This document shows positions 9,893 through 20,502 of a stretch of 64,000 nt of DNA, one piece after another (the first letter of the stretch is position 1; each line of letters begins with the position of its first letter). The notes beneath the pieces were generated by a model. That model worked only from the letters and a program-made list of their open reading frames with translations. It made no database searches and had not been told where the DNA came from. The DNA comes from Prosopocoilus inquinatus (taxonomy: Eukaryota > Arthropoda > Insecta > Coleoptera > Lucanidae): assembly GCA_036172665.1 (NCBI GenBank), contig CM069871.1, forward strand, positions 1-64,000, in the 5' to 3' direction. A program made the position numbers and the translations under genes.

Positions 9893-10368
9893 GAGCCAAG
9901 ACGCGAGCCAAGACGCGAGCCAAGACGCGTGCCCAGACGCGTGCCCAGACGCGTGCCCAGACGCGAGCCAAGACGCGAGCCAAGACGCGAGCCAAGACGC
10001 GAGCCAAGACGCGAGCCAAGACGCGAGCCAAGACGCGAGCCAAGACGCGAGCCCAGACGCGAGCCCAGACGCGAGCCCAGACGCGAGCCCAGACGCGAGC
10101 CCAGACGCGAGCCCAGACGCGAGCCCAGACGCGAGCCCAGACGCGAGCCCAGACGCGAGCCCAGACGCGAGCCCAGACGCGAGCCCAGACGCGAGCCCAG
10201 ACGCGAGCCCAGACGCGAGCCCAGACGCGAGCCCAGACGCGAGCCCAGACGCGAGCCCAGACGCGAGCCCAGACGCGAGCCCAGACGCGAGCCCAGACGC
10301 GAGCCCAGACGCGAGCCCAGACGCGAGCCCAGACGCGAGCCCAGACGCGAGCCCAGACACGAGACGTT
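9893..10368. repeat. Interstitial island of the 12-bp satellite (GCG variant)
   Basis: About 39 copies of GAGCC(A/C)AGACGC lie in strict 12-bp register, starting after TTCTTGGTC and ending at CCCAGACACGAGACG. Almost every unit has GACGC where the terminal satellite has GACAC. Three GTGCCCAGACGC units near 9928-9960 parallel the GTG variants of the main array, and a block of A-type units precedes a long block of C-type units. The G-strand reads CTCGCGTCTGGG. The 181-residue and 287-residue open frames across it are artefacts. Confidence 0.93.
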
Positions 10369-10755
10369 TCGGGTCGAAACCCTTCAGATGGGGCTCTTGC
10401 AAGCCCCGGCTCTGATCGGCCAACTCGGGTAGGTGGGGTCGTCGTGCCCAAAGGTCCCTTTCTGATTTCCCACCGGGTCACGGAAAGACATCTATGCCGA
10501 GGCACAGGGTCCCACACGATCGCGGCTTTCCATCCGCAGGAAACCTCCCTGCCTATCAAGTGGGCTCTGGAAATTTCGAGAGCAATTCCGTAAACTTTTA
10601 GTGAATGGGTTGCCTGAACCTCCCTGCATAGGGGTGCGTGCCGGTTCAAAAAAGAAGTTGCATTCGACGCCACCGTTTTGATTCACCCGGCAGATTCGAA
10701 AATATTGTTATAAACCTCTCGATGGCAAAACGAAAGTGACGGACGAGGTACTGTT
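10369..10755. other. GC-richer flank with solo element ends
   Basis: A mixed-composition stretch with no gene. At about 10587-10632 it carries a terminus (AATGGGTTGCCTGAACCTCC) of the palindrome family best seen at 20503-22323. At about 10645-10685 is an inverted match of 8480-8525 (GTGAATCGAAACGGCG type), so these two sites form an inverted pair that encloses the foldback element and the 12-mer island. Confidence 0.55.
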
Positions 10756-11722
10756 GCTGGTACGGGGTGACTGTCCGAGAATTCCTACCCTCTTTCGCTC
10801 TTATTTTTCATTTCAGGAACAAGCCTCGTACGAAACTTATGTGGACTAATTCGAAGCTTCTTTCTCTGTGGCGTGCTCCCGGAAAAACAATTGACGGTCG
10901 GATAAACGAGATATATATTAAACGTAAGTTTTCTTTAATGGATCCCTCTGAATGTTATTACAATTTTCGATTCTAAATTAAATTCTACGGGGACTACGTA
11001 TATAATAAAACTAGTAATGTAGAAGGTGTCTGTAAAATAATTCCTATTTATTTTGTTTTTCAATTTTAGCAATAGAAAACTGAAATTATCCTTTTATACG
11101 AAAAGATGTGATTCCGAACGCGTTAAAAAGATTTACTCTTTGCGTAAAAGAAACTGAAAGCGCTTTGAATATATTTTCCGTTAAATTTTCAGTCTTTTTT
11201 TAAGGTCCGATTTTTCCGAAATATTTTTCGTTTCGAGTTTAAAAGTTAATTTTTAGAAAACATCTGAAGGCGATTTAACTGTTGACGGCAAAATTTTATT
11301 TAATTCTCTTTTATTTAAACCGAAACTTCATTTTATTCGGTATCCGACGCTCAGTTTTGTTAATATCTGTAGCAGTACTGAAATAAATTCAACTACTTTT
11401 TTTTTTCTGAAAATCAAAAGTAAGAAAAATTAAGCGGGAATTATTTTACAGACATCTTCTACATTATTAGTTTTATTATATACGTAGTCTCCTTAGAATT
11501 TAATTTAGAATCGAAAAACGTAATAACATACACGGGATGTTCCATAAAAAAAAAAACTATAGTTTACTTTATGTCTTGTTTATCCGACCGGCAATGTTTT
11601 TCTGTGAGCACACCGAGAAACTTTGAATTAGTCCGTTTAAGTTTTGTGTTGAGCATTTTTTTCTAAAATCAAAAATGAACAAGTTAAAGGGGCTAGGAAT
11701 TCTCGCGTAGTCACCTTGTACA
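10756..11722. mobile_element. Long-armed palindrome, about 0.97 kb (GTAC-GGGTGAC ends)
   Basis: The left arm begins TGGTACGGGGTGACTG and the right arm ends with the imperfect complement GTCACCTTGTACATCA. Inside, matching pairs are GAATTCCTACCC with its partner near 11695, CGGATAAACGAGATAT with TCTTGTTTATCCGACC, TGTAGAAGGTGTCTGTAAA with TTTTACAGACATCTTCTAC, and TTCGATTCTAAATTAAATTC with its complement near 11500. The arms are roughly 450 bp and diverged. A second copy of the family starts at 17118 and a solo end lies at 24030-24085. No coding capacity was seen. Confidence 0.8.
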
Positions 11723-12240
11723 TCAGGAAGTACGGTCACGGTGCCTTACCTAAAGTGTGCTACAAATGGGACTTCTTCTTGTCGATTTTTCTATTAATTT
11801 ATTGAGGCAGAACGTTCTTCGGTTCTGGTTTGATTATTTCAATGAATTCCTAACACACTACAAAAAAAGCACAAAGTTTCGGAACGGTTTGAATGAATTC
11901 AGATGATAATTAATGAAATAATTAAGAAATAAGAACGACTTTCGGATTTTCCTCTTCATATTACGTTACAATTCCCTAACGAAACGTGTATACAACACAA
12001 TAGTTAATTTCTTTTTTTTTTTTTTGAGGGGATGCTATAATTACATATCTAGCTATAAACGTTAATTCTGAACTATTTACTCTTTTGACGTTTGACATCC
12101 GACATTTCTCAATTTCATTTTAAGGGATTCAGAAGCGTTCTGACTCGATAAATTTCTATAAATATCGATTCAAGTCCCATTTGTAGCGCTCTTTTCTAAA
12201 GACACTGTGTATGGTGTTCGTAAGGAAACCACCCGATACA
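11723..12240 (+). repeat. Diverged relative of macrosatellite palindrome P7
   Basis: The stretch shares ordered blocks with 30020-30576 of the macrosatellite unit: AATAAGAACGA.TTTC, TTTTCCTCTTCATATTA, GGGATGCTATAATTACATATC, TTCATTTTAAGGGATTCAGAAGC, CCCATTTGTAGCGCTC and the terminal CTGTGTATGGTGTTCG. It begins with AAAGTGTGCTACAAATGGGA, the inverted copy of the opposite end, so it is a shortened and diverged palindrome of the same family. Divergence is clearly higher than between macrosatellite units. Confidence 0.7.
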
Positions 12241-12738
12241 GGTCGGCCTGGTGATAGTAGAAATGAAAACGAGAGAAAAATTCTAATGAATAAAATGTTT
12301 TTAAATTAAAATTTTAACTATCCATAAATTGAAGTCCTGTCTACTCCTGTGAAAATTATTATGAAATCTACAGCCCTCATTTTCAGCGACCTATAAAGTG
12401 TAGTTTCCGATATAATTTTATTACGAACAACACTTCAGAAAAAAATCTCCAGTGTCCGCAGCTAGAGCTACATATTTCATTTACAAAAAAAATTATTGCG
12501 CTTATGGTATTGTGACCCGATCTTTATCGAAAGAAATTTGGACTTTGCCGAACTTTGAATAGGTCAAACAGAACGTTTCCCGTTTTTTTCGATCATCATA
12601 CATCAGTCGAAAATTTGCCGCTCTATGAAATTGATTCGGGTAATTAGGACCATTAAAAAAAACTTCAACTTTTATAAAGAATGTCTTTATTAAAACTCAA
12701 AGTTATTTTATTTCAAGAAAGAAAAAAAAATGATGGAT
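12241..12738. other. AT-rich stretch, nothing recognised
   Basis: No gene, tandem repeat or clear inverted repeat was identified in this AT-rich stretch. Confidence 0.4.
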
Positions 12739-12862
12739 CAGGCCCGGTTTCTCGGTCACAATTTAACTTTAATCTTCAGTTTTTTTTTTTTTGTTTTTAC
12801 AAAGGAACAGATGGAAGCTAACTGAAGATTAACGTTAAACTGTTACCGAGTAGCCGGCCCCG
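12739..12862. mobile_element. About 122-bp MITE with GGCCCGGTTTCTCGGT-type ends
   Basis: An imperfect hairpin in which the left end GGCCCGGTTTCTCGGT continues into TTTAACTTTAATCTTCAGT. It is mirrored on the right by AACTGAAGATTAACGTTAAA and CTGTTACCGAGTAGCCGGCC. The short loop contains a T-rich tract and TTTTACAAAGG. This is a typical small non-autonomous inverted-repeat element with no coding sequence. Confidence 0.8.
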
Positions 12863-13690
12863 AGTTTTAACCGAATCTTCGGTGCACGTTAATTCCGAAA
12901 TAATTCGTAGGATAATGCAATAGACAAACCGCATTTAAACTGAGTGACGTTATTCTAACTGCAGAAATGAGCATAACAGACGTGTGGACGACGTTCTACT
13001 TGGTGCGAAAACATTTCGTATGAATATTAGTTTATCTGGCACGTTCAATTCGATTTGAATTTCCTGTGGATTGATCATGAAGTTGAACTGTTTGTGATCG
13101 ACTACTTTCGGCTGGCTTACTCGAACAGATTGAAATTTCAATTTCGATTGAGAAAATAATGTCTTGAGACCCGAGATGAAACTCTCCCGTTTGTCATATC
13201 ATCGATCCCGCCGAGATTCCGCCCTCAATCCGTCTGAAAATTGGTATTGGATTTACAAAGCCCTGTTTTACAACGCAAAAAAGATAATCGAGAGGCGAAC
13301 ATAACAGATGAGGACCGCCCGCCTTCCTGTTTAAAATATTTTCATCTTTAAATACAAATTAGATAGAAAAACGCTATTAACTTTCCTGCCTTTAGTACAA
13401 AACTGTGATTATTCGAAATTCCACGTTCGTAAAAAAAAAATACAGAAACGCTCGCTTTTTCTCCCCAAGGGAATGGTAACTTGAAAAATCTACGCAAGTA
13501 AATATTAGATACAGCTAAACACATTCTAAGACTCTTCCGATACCGGATCGAACCCTGGATATACTCGGCTCGTCACAACCGATAGAATCTTAATTTATAT
13601 CTTTTCGTCCGTTCAGTGACATGTCAAGTTCGGCCGAGTCTCTCAGGTGGGTGGATAAGGGGTCAGACTGAGGTGGGTGGGCACCCGGTT
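12863..13690. other. Unassigned subtelomeric sequence
   Basis: A moderately AT-rich stretch with no supported gene. A tRNA-like B-box (GGTTCGATCC on the - strand near 13553) has no accompanying stems and was not accepted. The 63-residue frame at 12950-13141 (- strand) has no recognised motif. Confidence 0.4.
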
Positions 13691-14700
13691 AACGCGACAA
13701 AGCGCTCCAGCCGAAATAGAAGACGTACCAAGACACGCTGTCTGCTCGTCGCCTCTGCCGAGAAACGGCGAGCGGTATGCAGAGCAGTAGTCAATGACAC
13801 GTCACCTTCGGCCGTCTGCGACTACCGGTGTAGGCTTGTGTCTGAGCTCCGTTGGAGCACAGACGTCCTTGCGGCGAACATCGCCGGGGACCGGGGGGGA
13901 GGGGGGGCTATTCCGGCAAACGTAGTATTCGCTCGAGTCGAAGTCGATGACGTGTCGGACAGGCTGTCTACTCGTCGCCTCTGCCGAAAAACGGCGAGCG
14001 GTATGCAGAGCAGTAGTCAATGACACGTCACCTTCGGCCGTCTGCGACTACCGGTGTAGGCTTATGTCTGAGCTCCGTTGGAGCACAGACGTCCTTGCGG
14101 CGAACATCGCCGGGGACCGGGGGGGCTATCCGGCAAACGTAGTATTCGCTCGAGTCGAAATCGATGACGTGTCGGACAGGCTGTCTACTCGTCGCCTCTG
14201 CCGAAAAACGGCGAGCGGTATGCAGAGCAGTAGTCAATGACGCGTCACCGTCGGCCGTCTGCGACTACCGGTGTGGGCTTGTGTCTGAGCTCCGTTGGAG
14301 CACAGACGTCCTTGCGGCGAACATCGCCGGGGACCGGGGGGGGGGGGGGGGGGGGGGGCTATTCCGGCAAACGTAGTATTCGCTCGAGTCGAAGTCTATG
14401 ACGTGTCGGACAGGCTGTCTACTCGTCGCCTCTGCCGAAAAACGGCGAGCGGTATGCAGAGCAGTAGTCAATGACACGTCACCATCGACCGTCTGCGACC
14501 TTGTCGCGAAGCACCGGTTACCGTGCCCGTCCTGACGGCGAGCTTCGCCGGGGACCGTAGGGAAGGCGTATTCCGGCAAACGTAGTATTCGCTCGGGCCG
14601 AAATCGAAGACACGCCGGACGGGCTGTCTGCTCGTCGCCTCTGCCGAGAACCGGCGAGCGGTATGCAGAACAGCGGTCGATGACGAGTCCCCTTCGGCCG
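13691..14700. repeat. GC-rich tandem repeat of about 217 bp with poly-G tracts
   Basis: Four near-identical to moderately diverged copies follow a partial first copy. TCAATGACACGTCACC or its variant occurs at 13791, 14017, 14234 and 14468, and as TCGATGACG at 14677, giving periods of 226, 217, 234 and 209 bp. Length differences between the first three copies come mainly from the G tract after CCGGGGACC, which is 7 G in one copy, an interrupted 15-base run in another and 23 consecutive G (14336-14358) in a third. Each unit holds several potential stems, such as GTCTGAGCTCC-GTT-GGAGCACAGAC and GCCGAAAAACGGC. Short open frames repeat with the unit on both strands, but none extends as a gene. Confidence 0.9.
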
Positions 14701-15654
14701 TCGGCGACTGCCGGACTCTGCGCCAATTTTCAGGGAACGCCTCGGCTGAAATACCTCGGCGAAGTCCCCGTTCCAGCCCCGACGTCCTTACGGATAAGGA
14801 CCGGGCGTATTGAAGTAAAGGAACGGCACTCGGGACAGGAAGAATATGACGGGAAGAATATGAACCGAGAACAGTAACTGTCACTGTAATGCAGATTAAC
14901 GCGCGGTTAGCGGGGGGAGCTCCGAGCCGAGTACCGGGAAACGAGACTAAATTTCAAATTGTACGATCGACATTTATTTTTGCGAAACAATTATGCTTCA
15001 AGACGGATTGAATTCAATCAGAAATAAAGTAAAAACTACGTTCGAAAAATTACCAGAAATAAGTTACGGTGTATTTTTTTATCCGATACGTACAAGGCAG
15101 ATTTAGAACCGAGTACTAGTCTCCATGTGACATGGGAAGATCAACGAGCGATGACCGTCTCGAACGATTAAAAGCGGATTAAAAATTACGCGAAAACGTT
15201 AACAGTTTTTTTTTGAAATGGGAAAGTTAATGGAGACGTTTTAAATAAGTTAAAGATGAAAATATCTTCGTCTTCGTCGTGGTCGTAAACCGTTTTACGC
15301 CGACACGACGAACAGGTTTCCAGTAAACGATCAATATTTTAATCTTTTGCGTTTTGCGAAAGGCGTTGTACCTCACAGAAATTCAAACATTTACTTCTTT
15401 TACAGTATTACTGAAAATATTTTAATTAAATGAGCACATTTTGATTTCCAAGTACGGAAAGTGGCTTAGTTATTTTTACTACCGACACTTCGACATTTAG
15501 AAATGTTTAAAATTAGTAGGATCAAAAAAATTAAAAGTTGTGGCTTGAAACCTTTCAGCGCCACCGAGACGATCTTATTACTACGTTCACTCAAAAAACT
15601 GAATCTCAAGTTCGAGAATCTTTTATGATACGAATTCGAAAAACTCATTTCTAG
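14701..15654. other. Unassigned AT-rich sequence downstream of the GC-rich repeat
   Basis: The first 200 bp are still GC-rich and not repetitive; the rest is AT-rich. No gene was recognised. The 87-residue frame on the - strand (15466-15729) runs into the next element and shows no motif. Confidence 0.4.
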
Positions 15655-16395
15655 ACTATACAGTGTGACCCATTCAGAATAAGAACACACGCATGGAAGC
15701 GAATATTTATTATCCGATTTGAACTTCAAAAACTAGCGGAAGTTTCCGACAGTAAATTTTTACTCTCAGGGCCTAAGCTTTAATTCTTCTTACTACCAAA
15801 AAAACACATCCAAAATTCCTTTAAAAAAATAATATTTATAAATAATGCTCCGATTTATAAACTATCTTTCCGATTAATTTAAACCGTCTTTCGTTATTTT
15901 TTTTTTTTTAATCCTTTTTTTTAATACTTTTTTTTTACTTCTTCCAAGAAAATGCATTGAAGCATCTGAAAATTACCCAAATAGTAATTTTGACACGAAT
16001 CTTTTAATTGTAAACTAGACTTAAAAAAGTCGCTGGTCAATTTCAGTTATTTTTGACGTAACAAAAAAAAAATCTGTACATCCACCCGGAAAATTTACCA
16101 TCGGAAATTTTCATTTTTATCACAGCACAGTATCCGAAGCTTCTATCTTAAGAAAACTTGAATTCACTTTCTTAAATATGAAGATTTTGAATAGTAACCG
16201 GAGGCAATTGCAGGTCGAACAAAAATAAATAAAAAACAATGCAACACGACTAGAGAAAACTATACAACAATATTGTACTTCTCTGGTAAGACTGTAAAAA
16301 AAAATCCAATTTACGAGATGTGATCTAGAATCAGATATTGAAGATATCTTTTAAAGGGTTGTTTTCGTTCTGAATGGGTTCGCGCTGTACCGACA
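15655..16395. mobile_element. Diverged palindrome, about 0.74 kb (TATACAGTGTGACCC ends)
   Basis: The left end TATACAGTGTGACCCATTCA is mirrored by TGAATGGGTTCGCGCTGTAC at the right end, and neighbouring bases (AGAATAAGAACAC and GTTTTCGTTCT) also pair. The interior is strongly diverged and rich in T and A runs. It appears to be an old member of the same class as the palindromes further in. Confidence 0.6.
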
Positions 16396-16950
16396 ATGCG
16401 TCACCCAGTTTAAAGTTGATGGTTGTCTATTAAATTGGACGCCCGTCTGTGCGGCAATTAAGTAGGTTTCCTGAATACATCCGTTCCGATACACCGGCAG
16501 CGGCTAAATCTTTAAAGTTATCCCGAAAGATCTGTGGCATACAGATATCTACGATATTTTAAATAGAATAAATACTCGATTATTCGGAAATTTTAATATC
16601 TTGACTTTTTATTATTAATTAGCAAAGTTTTTGAAATATGACCGAGAGAGACGGACTGGTTGAGAAAACCTGCTCGCTATGCTGTTCCTCTTGCCATATA
16701 TCGACAAAATTCACTTTAGTAGTTTCGCGAATCCGAGCAACAACGACAAAAAATATTAACGTGACGTAAGGGAAAAAACAAATAACGACATAAAAATTAT
16801 CATCGGGCAGCAAAATCACAATTTCAAAAAAAAATAAATATTGCGGCATGCAAGAAGCAAAGAAACGGTACGAGCTGGAATATCAAGTGTGTAAGTGCAA
16901 GCAAATCGTCATCTGTGTCTACGGTGTGTCCCACACGTTGAGTAGGCTAC
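15840..16950 (+). repeat. Diverged copy of the macrosatellite segment around 28640-29330
   Basis: Ordered matches to the unit include GATTAATTTAAACCGTCTTTC near 15875, TGCGTCACCCAGTTTAAAGT and GATGGTTGTCT near 16400, TCCGTTCCGATACACCGGCA near 16480, CTCGATTATTCGGAAATTTT near 16575, and GAGCTGGAATATCAAGTGTG near 16870. On the - strand the segment 16412-16525 reads MPQIFRDNFKDLAAAGVSER. Macrosatellite units have RKIFWENLNLMFAAGASER, started by a non-ATG codon. The frame is kept over about 20 residues and then lost, so protein coding is doubtful. It shows that a relative of the unit existed before the present tandem array was homogenised. Confidence 0.7.
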
Positions 16951-17117
16951 CGAGAGTAACTTATTAGAGAAGATAGATATTGTTTTGCAGTTCTACATTT
17001 TAACTCTTTCATTCAATTGAACGGCTAAACATTAAAAATGTTTCGATTTAGGGCTCTAGTTGCTGAAAAAAAAATGCGTTTTCATTCAGAGTTCTATCGA
17101 AATCTGCAATAAAAATT

Positions 17118-17925
17118 GGTACGGGGTGACTATGCGAGAATTCCTGCCCCCTTTAACTCCTTCAGTTTTGATTTCAAGAAAAAAAAAAAAAAATGTATAA
17201 TAGAAAACTTAAAAGGGACTAATTCAGAGTTTCTCCGTGTGCCGACAGAAAAACGATTGATGGTCGGATAAGCGACATATAAACTAAACTTTTGTTTTTA
17301 ATGGAACACCCCGTATATTACGATATTCGATTCTAAATTGAATTCTACTGGGACTACGTATCATAAAACCACTGATGTAGAAGGTGTCTATAAAATAATT
17401 CCTGTTTGATTTTATTCTTCTAATTTTAGAAAATGAAAACTTCAATAATGATTCTTTTATACTAAGAGATGTTATGAAGAACGTATTAAAAATATTTACA
17501 CTTTGCGTAAAAAAAAACTGAAGATGCTTTGAATATGCTTTGAGTTAAATTTTTAGTTAGTTTTTAAAATTCAGTTTTTCAGAAATATTTTTCGTTTCTA
17601 GTAAAAAAGTTAATTTTTAGAAAACATGTAAATCGATTTAATATGTAAATGTAAAATTTTATTAATGTTGTTTTATTTAAAACCAAAACATTTTTTTTTT
17701 TTTGGGTATCCGACGCTTAATTGTTTGTTGTATCTGTAGCAGTACTGACGTAAATTCTACAACTTTATCCTTTTTTCTTTGTAAAATAAAAAAATAAGAA
17801 AATTAGGAAGGACTTTTTATAGACACTTTCTACATTTTTAGTTTTATTATACGCGTAATCCCGTTAGAATTTCATTTCGATTCGAAAATGTAATAAAATA
17901 CTGAACACCCCTTATAGCCAAAAAT
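17118..17925. mobile_element. Second long palindrome of the 10.76-kb family, right end lost
   Basis: The left part TTGGTACGGGGTGACTATGC to GGATAAGCGACATATAAAC matches 10756-10920 in the same orientation. The inner part forms a palindrome: GGAACACCCCGTATATTACG with its complement near 17915, TTCGATTCTAAATTGAATTC with its partner near 17870, and TGTAGAAGGTGTCTATAAA with TTTATAGACACTTTCTACA. The right arm lacks the outer 180 bp present on the left, so one end has been deleted or replaced. Confidence 0.75.
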
Positions 17926-18724
17926 AATTTTCGAAAATAGAACTGACTGTATACTTTAAACGGTAGAGAAGACCGCGGCACTCGGGGTGGACACCCTGTA
18001 TATTCCGATTCATAAAGTTCCGTACATTTCAAATACGTAAAAATATACGGCGTGTTTCATAACGTCGTGAGTATAATAAATTAAACGATGAAAGTTTGCA
18101 TGAAAATGAATAAAATGAACCTTTTTTTTTTTGTTAAACAAAGTATTATTAAATTTTCGAGAAAAAGAAGGCTTTTTGTGGAACGGGTGTAACCGCCGCG
18201 TTTGAGCGTCTCTGATGTAAGTTTATGAGGTTTACGAAGAATGTGAGTGATCTAATAATGTTAATCATCGCCGGCCGGGCCGGGCAGTTTGAAAGTAAAC
18301 GTCGGGGTGGTCGCACCTACGTTTATACTTGAACAATGACAGAATTTGAAAATAATGATATTAGACACTGTTGGCGTGATATTTTAGTGTACGGTGAAAG
18401 TGAAAAACGTGCATTTGTGGGCTGAGGAAACCCCTAAAATCTAAATCCTTTGTGTTCAACGAGTGCCCCAGGGAAGGAATAATTTTGTAACTCAACCGGT
18501 ATTGAACAAAAGGTATTTATACTTCCAATATTTGCAATTTTTGCCGAAAATCAAAATTATTCATTCACCCCTCATTGAGGGGTTATATAATAATTACTTT
18601 GTTACTCAGTTTTGGAAAAAATATTAAACAGTGATCGCCAAACAGTCGGCATCAACTGCAAAAAAAAAATATTCTTGATCTTTCGAAAAAACTTCGCGAC
18701 AATTTCTGCTCGTCTGAAAATCTA
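17926..18724. other. AT-rich stretch with isolated element ends
   Basis: No gene was recognised. Isolated termini of the palindrome families occur, such as GGTGGACACCCTGTATATTC near 17990 and AAATATACGGCGTGTTTCAT near 18045. Confidence 0.45.
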
Positions 18725-18885
18725 TTTGGCCCCCGTCAGATATACCGAGTCAATTTCTTCACTTCTTTATAAATGTATCTGCCAGATAGTATCCTCGGAA
18801 ACTATTATCGATACGAGGATTTCCGAGGATGAGATGCCTGGCAGATGAATTTATCAGGAGGTGAAGAAAAATTCGGTCGTTAGTT
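18725..18885. mobile_element. Small hairpin element, about 160 bp
   Basis: The stretch forms a hairpin: TCAATTTCTTCACTTCTTTA pairs with AGGAGGTGAAGAAAAATTCG, and ATCTGCCAGATAGTATCCTC with GAGGATGAGATGCCTGGCAG, around an axis near 18808. It has no coding capacity. Confidence 0.7.
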
Positions 18886-19034
18886 AGAAAAGAGTTTCGA
18901 GAAATTATCAAAATCCTGAAATTGTTATTACTCTGAAACTAGATCGAGATTTCAACGAGATTTCTTTAATCCAAATTAGTTTCACCTCATTGAAAAAATT
19001 GAATTTTTCAGTTTTTATAATATTCTCGAAATTT

Positions 19035-19310
19035 CATGTATACATATTGTGTAATTGTATGATTCGTTCATGTGTTATCCGTCAAAAAATTACAGAGTTT
19101 TAAGGTAATGGAAAACGAAAACAATTTAAAATATTGTTAAATTTCATTAAATGACATTTCTCCTTGGTGTTTAATAGATTTTTCGTAATTAAACATCAAG
19201 CAAAAAAATTTATTTAACAAGATTCTAATTTGTTCTTGTTTCCCGTTACCTTAAATCTCCTATAATTTTTTTAAGGATAACACAAAGACGCATGATACAT
19301 ATACAATAAT
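19035..19310. mobile_element. Palindrome of about 275 bp
   Basis: The left arm ATTGTATGATTCGTTCATGT, GTGTTATCCGTCAAAAAATT and TTAAGGTAATGGAAAACGAA is mirrored by TTCTTGTTTCCCGTTACCTT, AATTTTTTTAAGGATAACAC and AAAGACGCATGATACATATA. The arms are about 120 bp. It abuts the next palindrome directly at the TATA of that element. Confidence 0.75.
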
Positions 19311-20416
19311 ATACCGGGTGTCCCGCGCCATGTGCTCACCCTTCGAGAATCTGCCATTTTTTAATCGATTAACCTGAATTTTGAAGACAATAAATTAAAC
19401 AAAAAAATGGAGTTTTTCGACATACCACGGCTAGTCGTCGTCATAGGACTTCCGGTTTCGCCGGAAGTGATATCAACTTTCTTATTTTAAATGGAACACC
19501 CTATATATTTTTACATATTTAAAATCTACGGATCATTACGAGTCCGAATACGTATCAATTGTTAATTTTGGTTTTCATGACTAACGAAAAAAGAACTTTT
19601 ATTTTTCAATCTAGAGAACTATGAATCTCGGTCCAATGCGATCAAATGTTTCGAGAAAATCGACTCGTTTGATGGTATTTTGATTTTTAACATTTTTACA
19701 GTATTTGAAATTTTCATTAGGTCTTAACTCATTTTTTTCGATAGAACCTCCTCGTATGCTTTTCTTAGCTTACTTCAACAGAATATTTTTTTCAGAGTAC
19801 GCTAACTAATACCAAATACGTCATATTTTCTTTGAAAATAATTTAAAACGGAGCATGTCTTATTGAAATTTTACGCTCCCTTTATTTCAAATAACTTTCA
19901 AAGAAAATATGACGTCTTTGATATCGGCGTACTCAGAAAAAAATGTTCTGTTGAACTAAGCTAAGAAACACGTGAGGGTTCTACCGAAAAAAATTAAGAC
20001 CTTATGAAAATTTCAAAAACTGTAAAAATGTTAAAAATCTAAATACCATCAAAGGAGTGATTTTCTCGAAACACTTGATCGCATTAGAGCGAAAAAATAC
20101 GATTCATAGTTTCTAGATTGAGAAATAAGTTTCTTTTTCGTTGTCGAGGAAATCAAAATCAACAATTGATATGTATTCGGACCCATAATGAACCATAAAT
20201 TTCAAATATGTTAAAATATATAGGGTGCTCCGTTTAAAATAATAAAAAAGTTGATATCACTTCAGACGAAATTCGAAGTCCGATGACCCCACTAGCAGCA
20301 GAGTACGCCGGAAAATCTCATTTTTTGTTTAATTCATTATTTCCAAAATTCAGATTAATCGATTAATAAATAAAGATTCTAGAAGGGTGAGGACATGGCG
20401 CGGGACACCCGGTATA
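19310..20416. mobile_element. 1.1-kb palindrome, TATACCGGGTGTCCCGCG ends (copy 1)
   Basis: The left end TATACCGGGTGTCCCGCGCC and the right end GGCGCGGGACACCCGGTATA are exact complements over at least 20 bases. The arms extend about 540 bp to an axis near 19865 with scattered differences, for example CTTCCGGTTTCGCCGGAAG with TTCAGACGAAATTCGAAGTC. TATA lies immediately outside or at the edge of both ends, compatible with a TA or TATA target duplication. Inside each arm is a second terminus-like motif (AATGGAACACCCTATATATT). The same element occurs as an insertion at 41485-42566. No transposase frame is present. Confidence 0.88.
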
Positions 20417-20502
20417 TTTGGATTCAGAATAATTCTGAAATTTCAAATGTCAAAATATACAGGTGGTTCCATTTAAAAAATTGAAAAAAAAAAAAGTCGC
20501 TC
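20417..20502. other. Short linker with an element-end fragment
   Basis: The linker contains AATATACAGGTGGTTCCATT, a variant of the shared terminus-like motif, and an A-rich run. It holds nothing else. Confidence 0.45.

Noticed and set aside
9810..10673. Open frames of 181-287 residues across the interstitial 12-mer island
   Set aside because: Same artefact as in the terminal satellite. The flanking parts have no motif.
13540..13575. tRNA-like B box (GGTTCGATCC on the - strand)
   Set aside because: No plausible T-stem, anticodon arm or acceptor stem could be paired around it.
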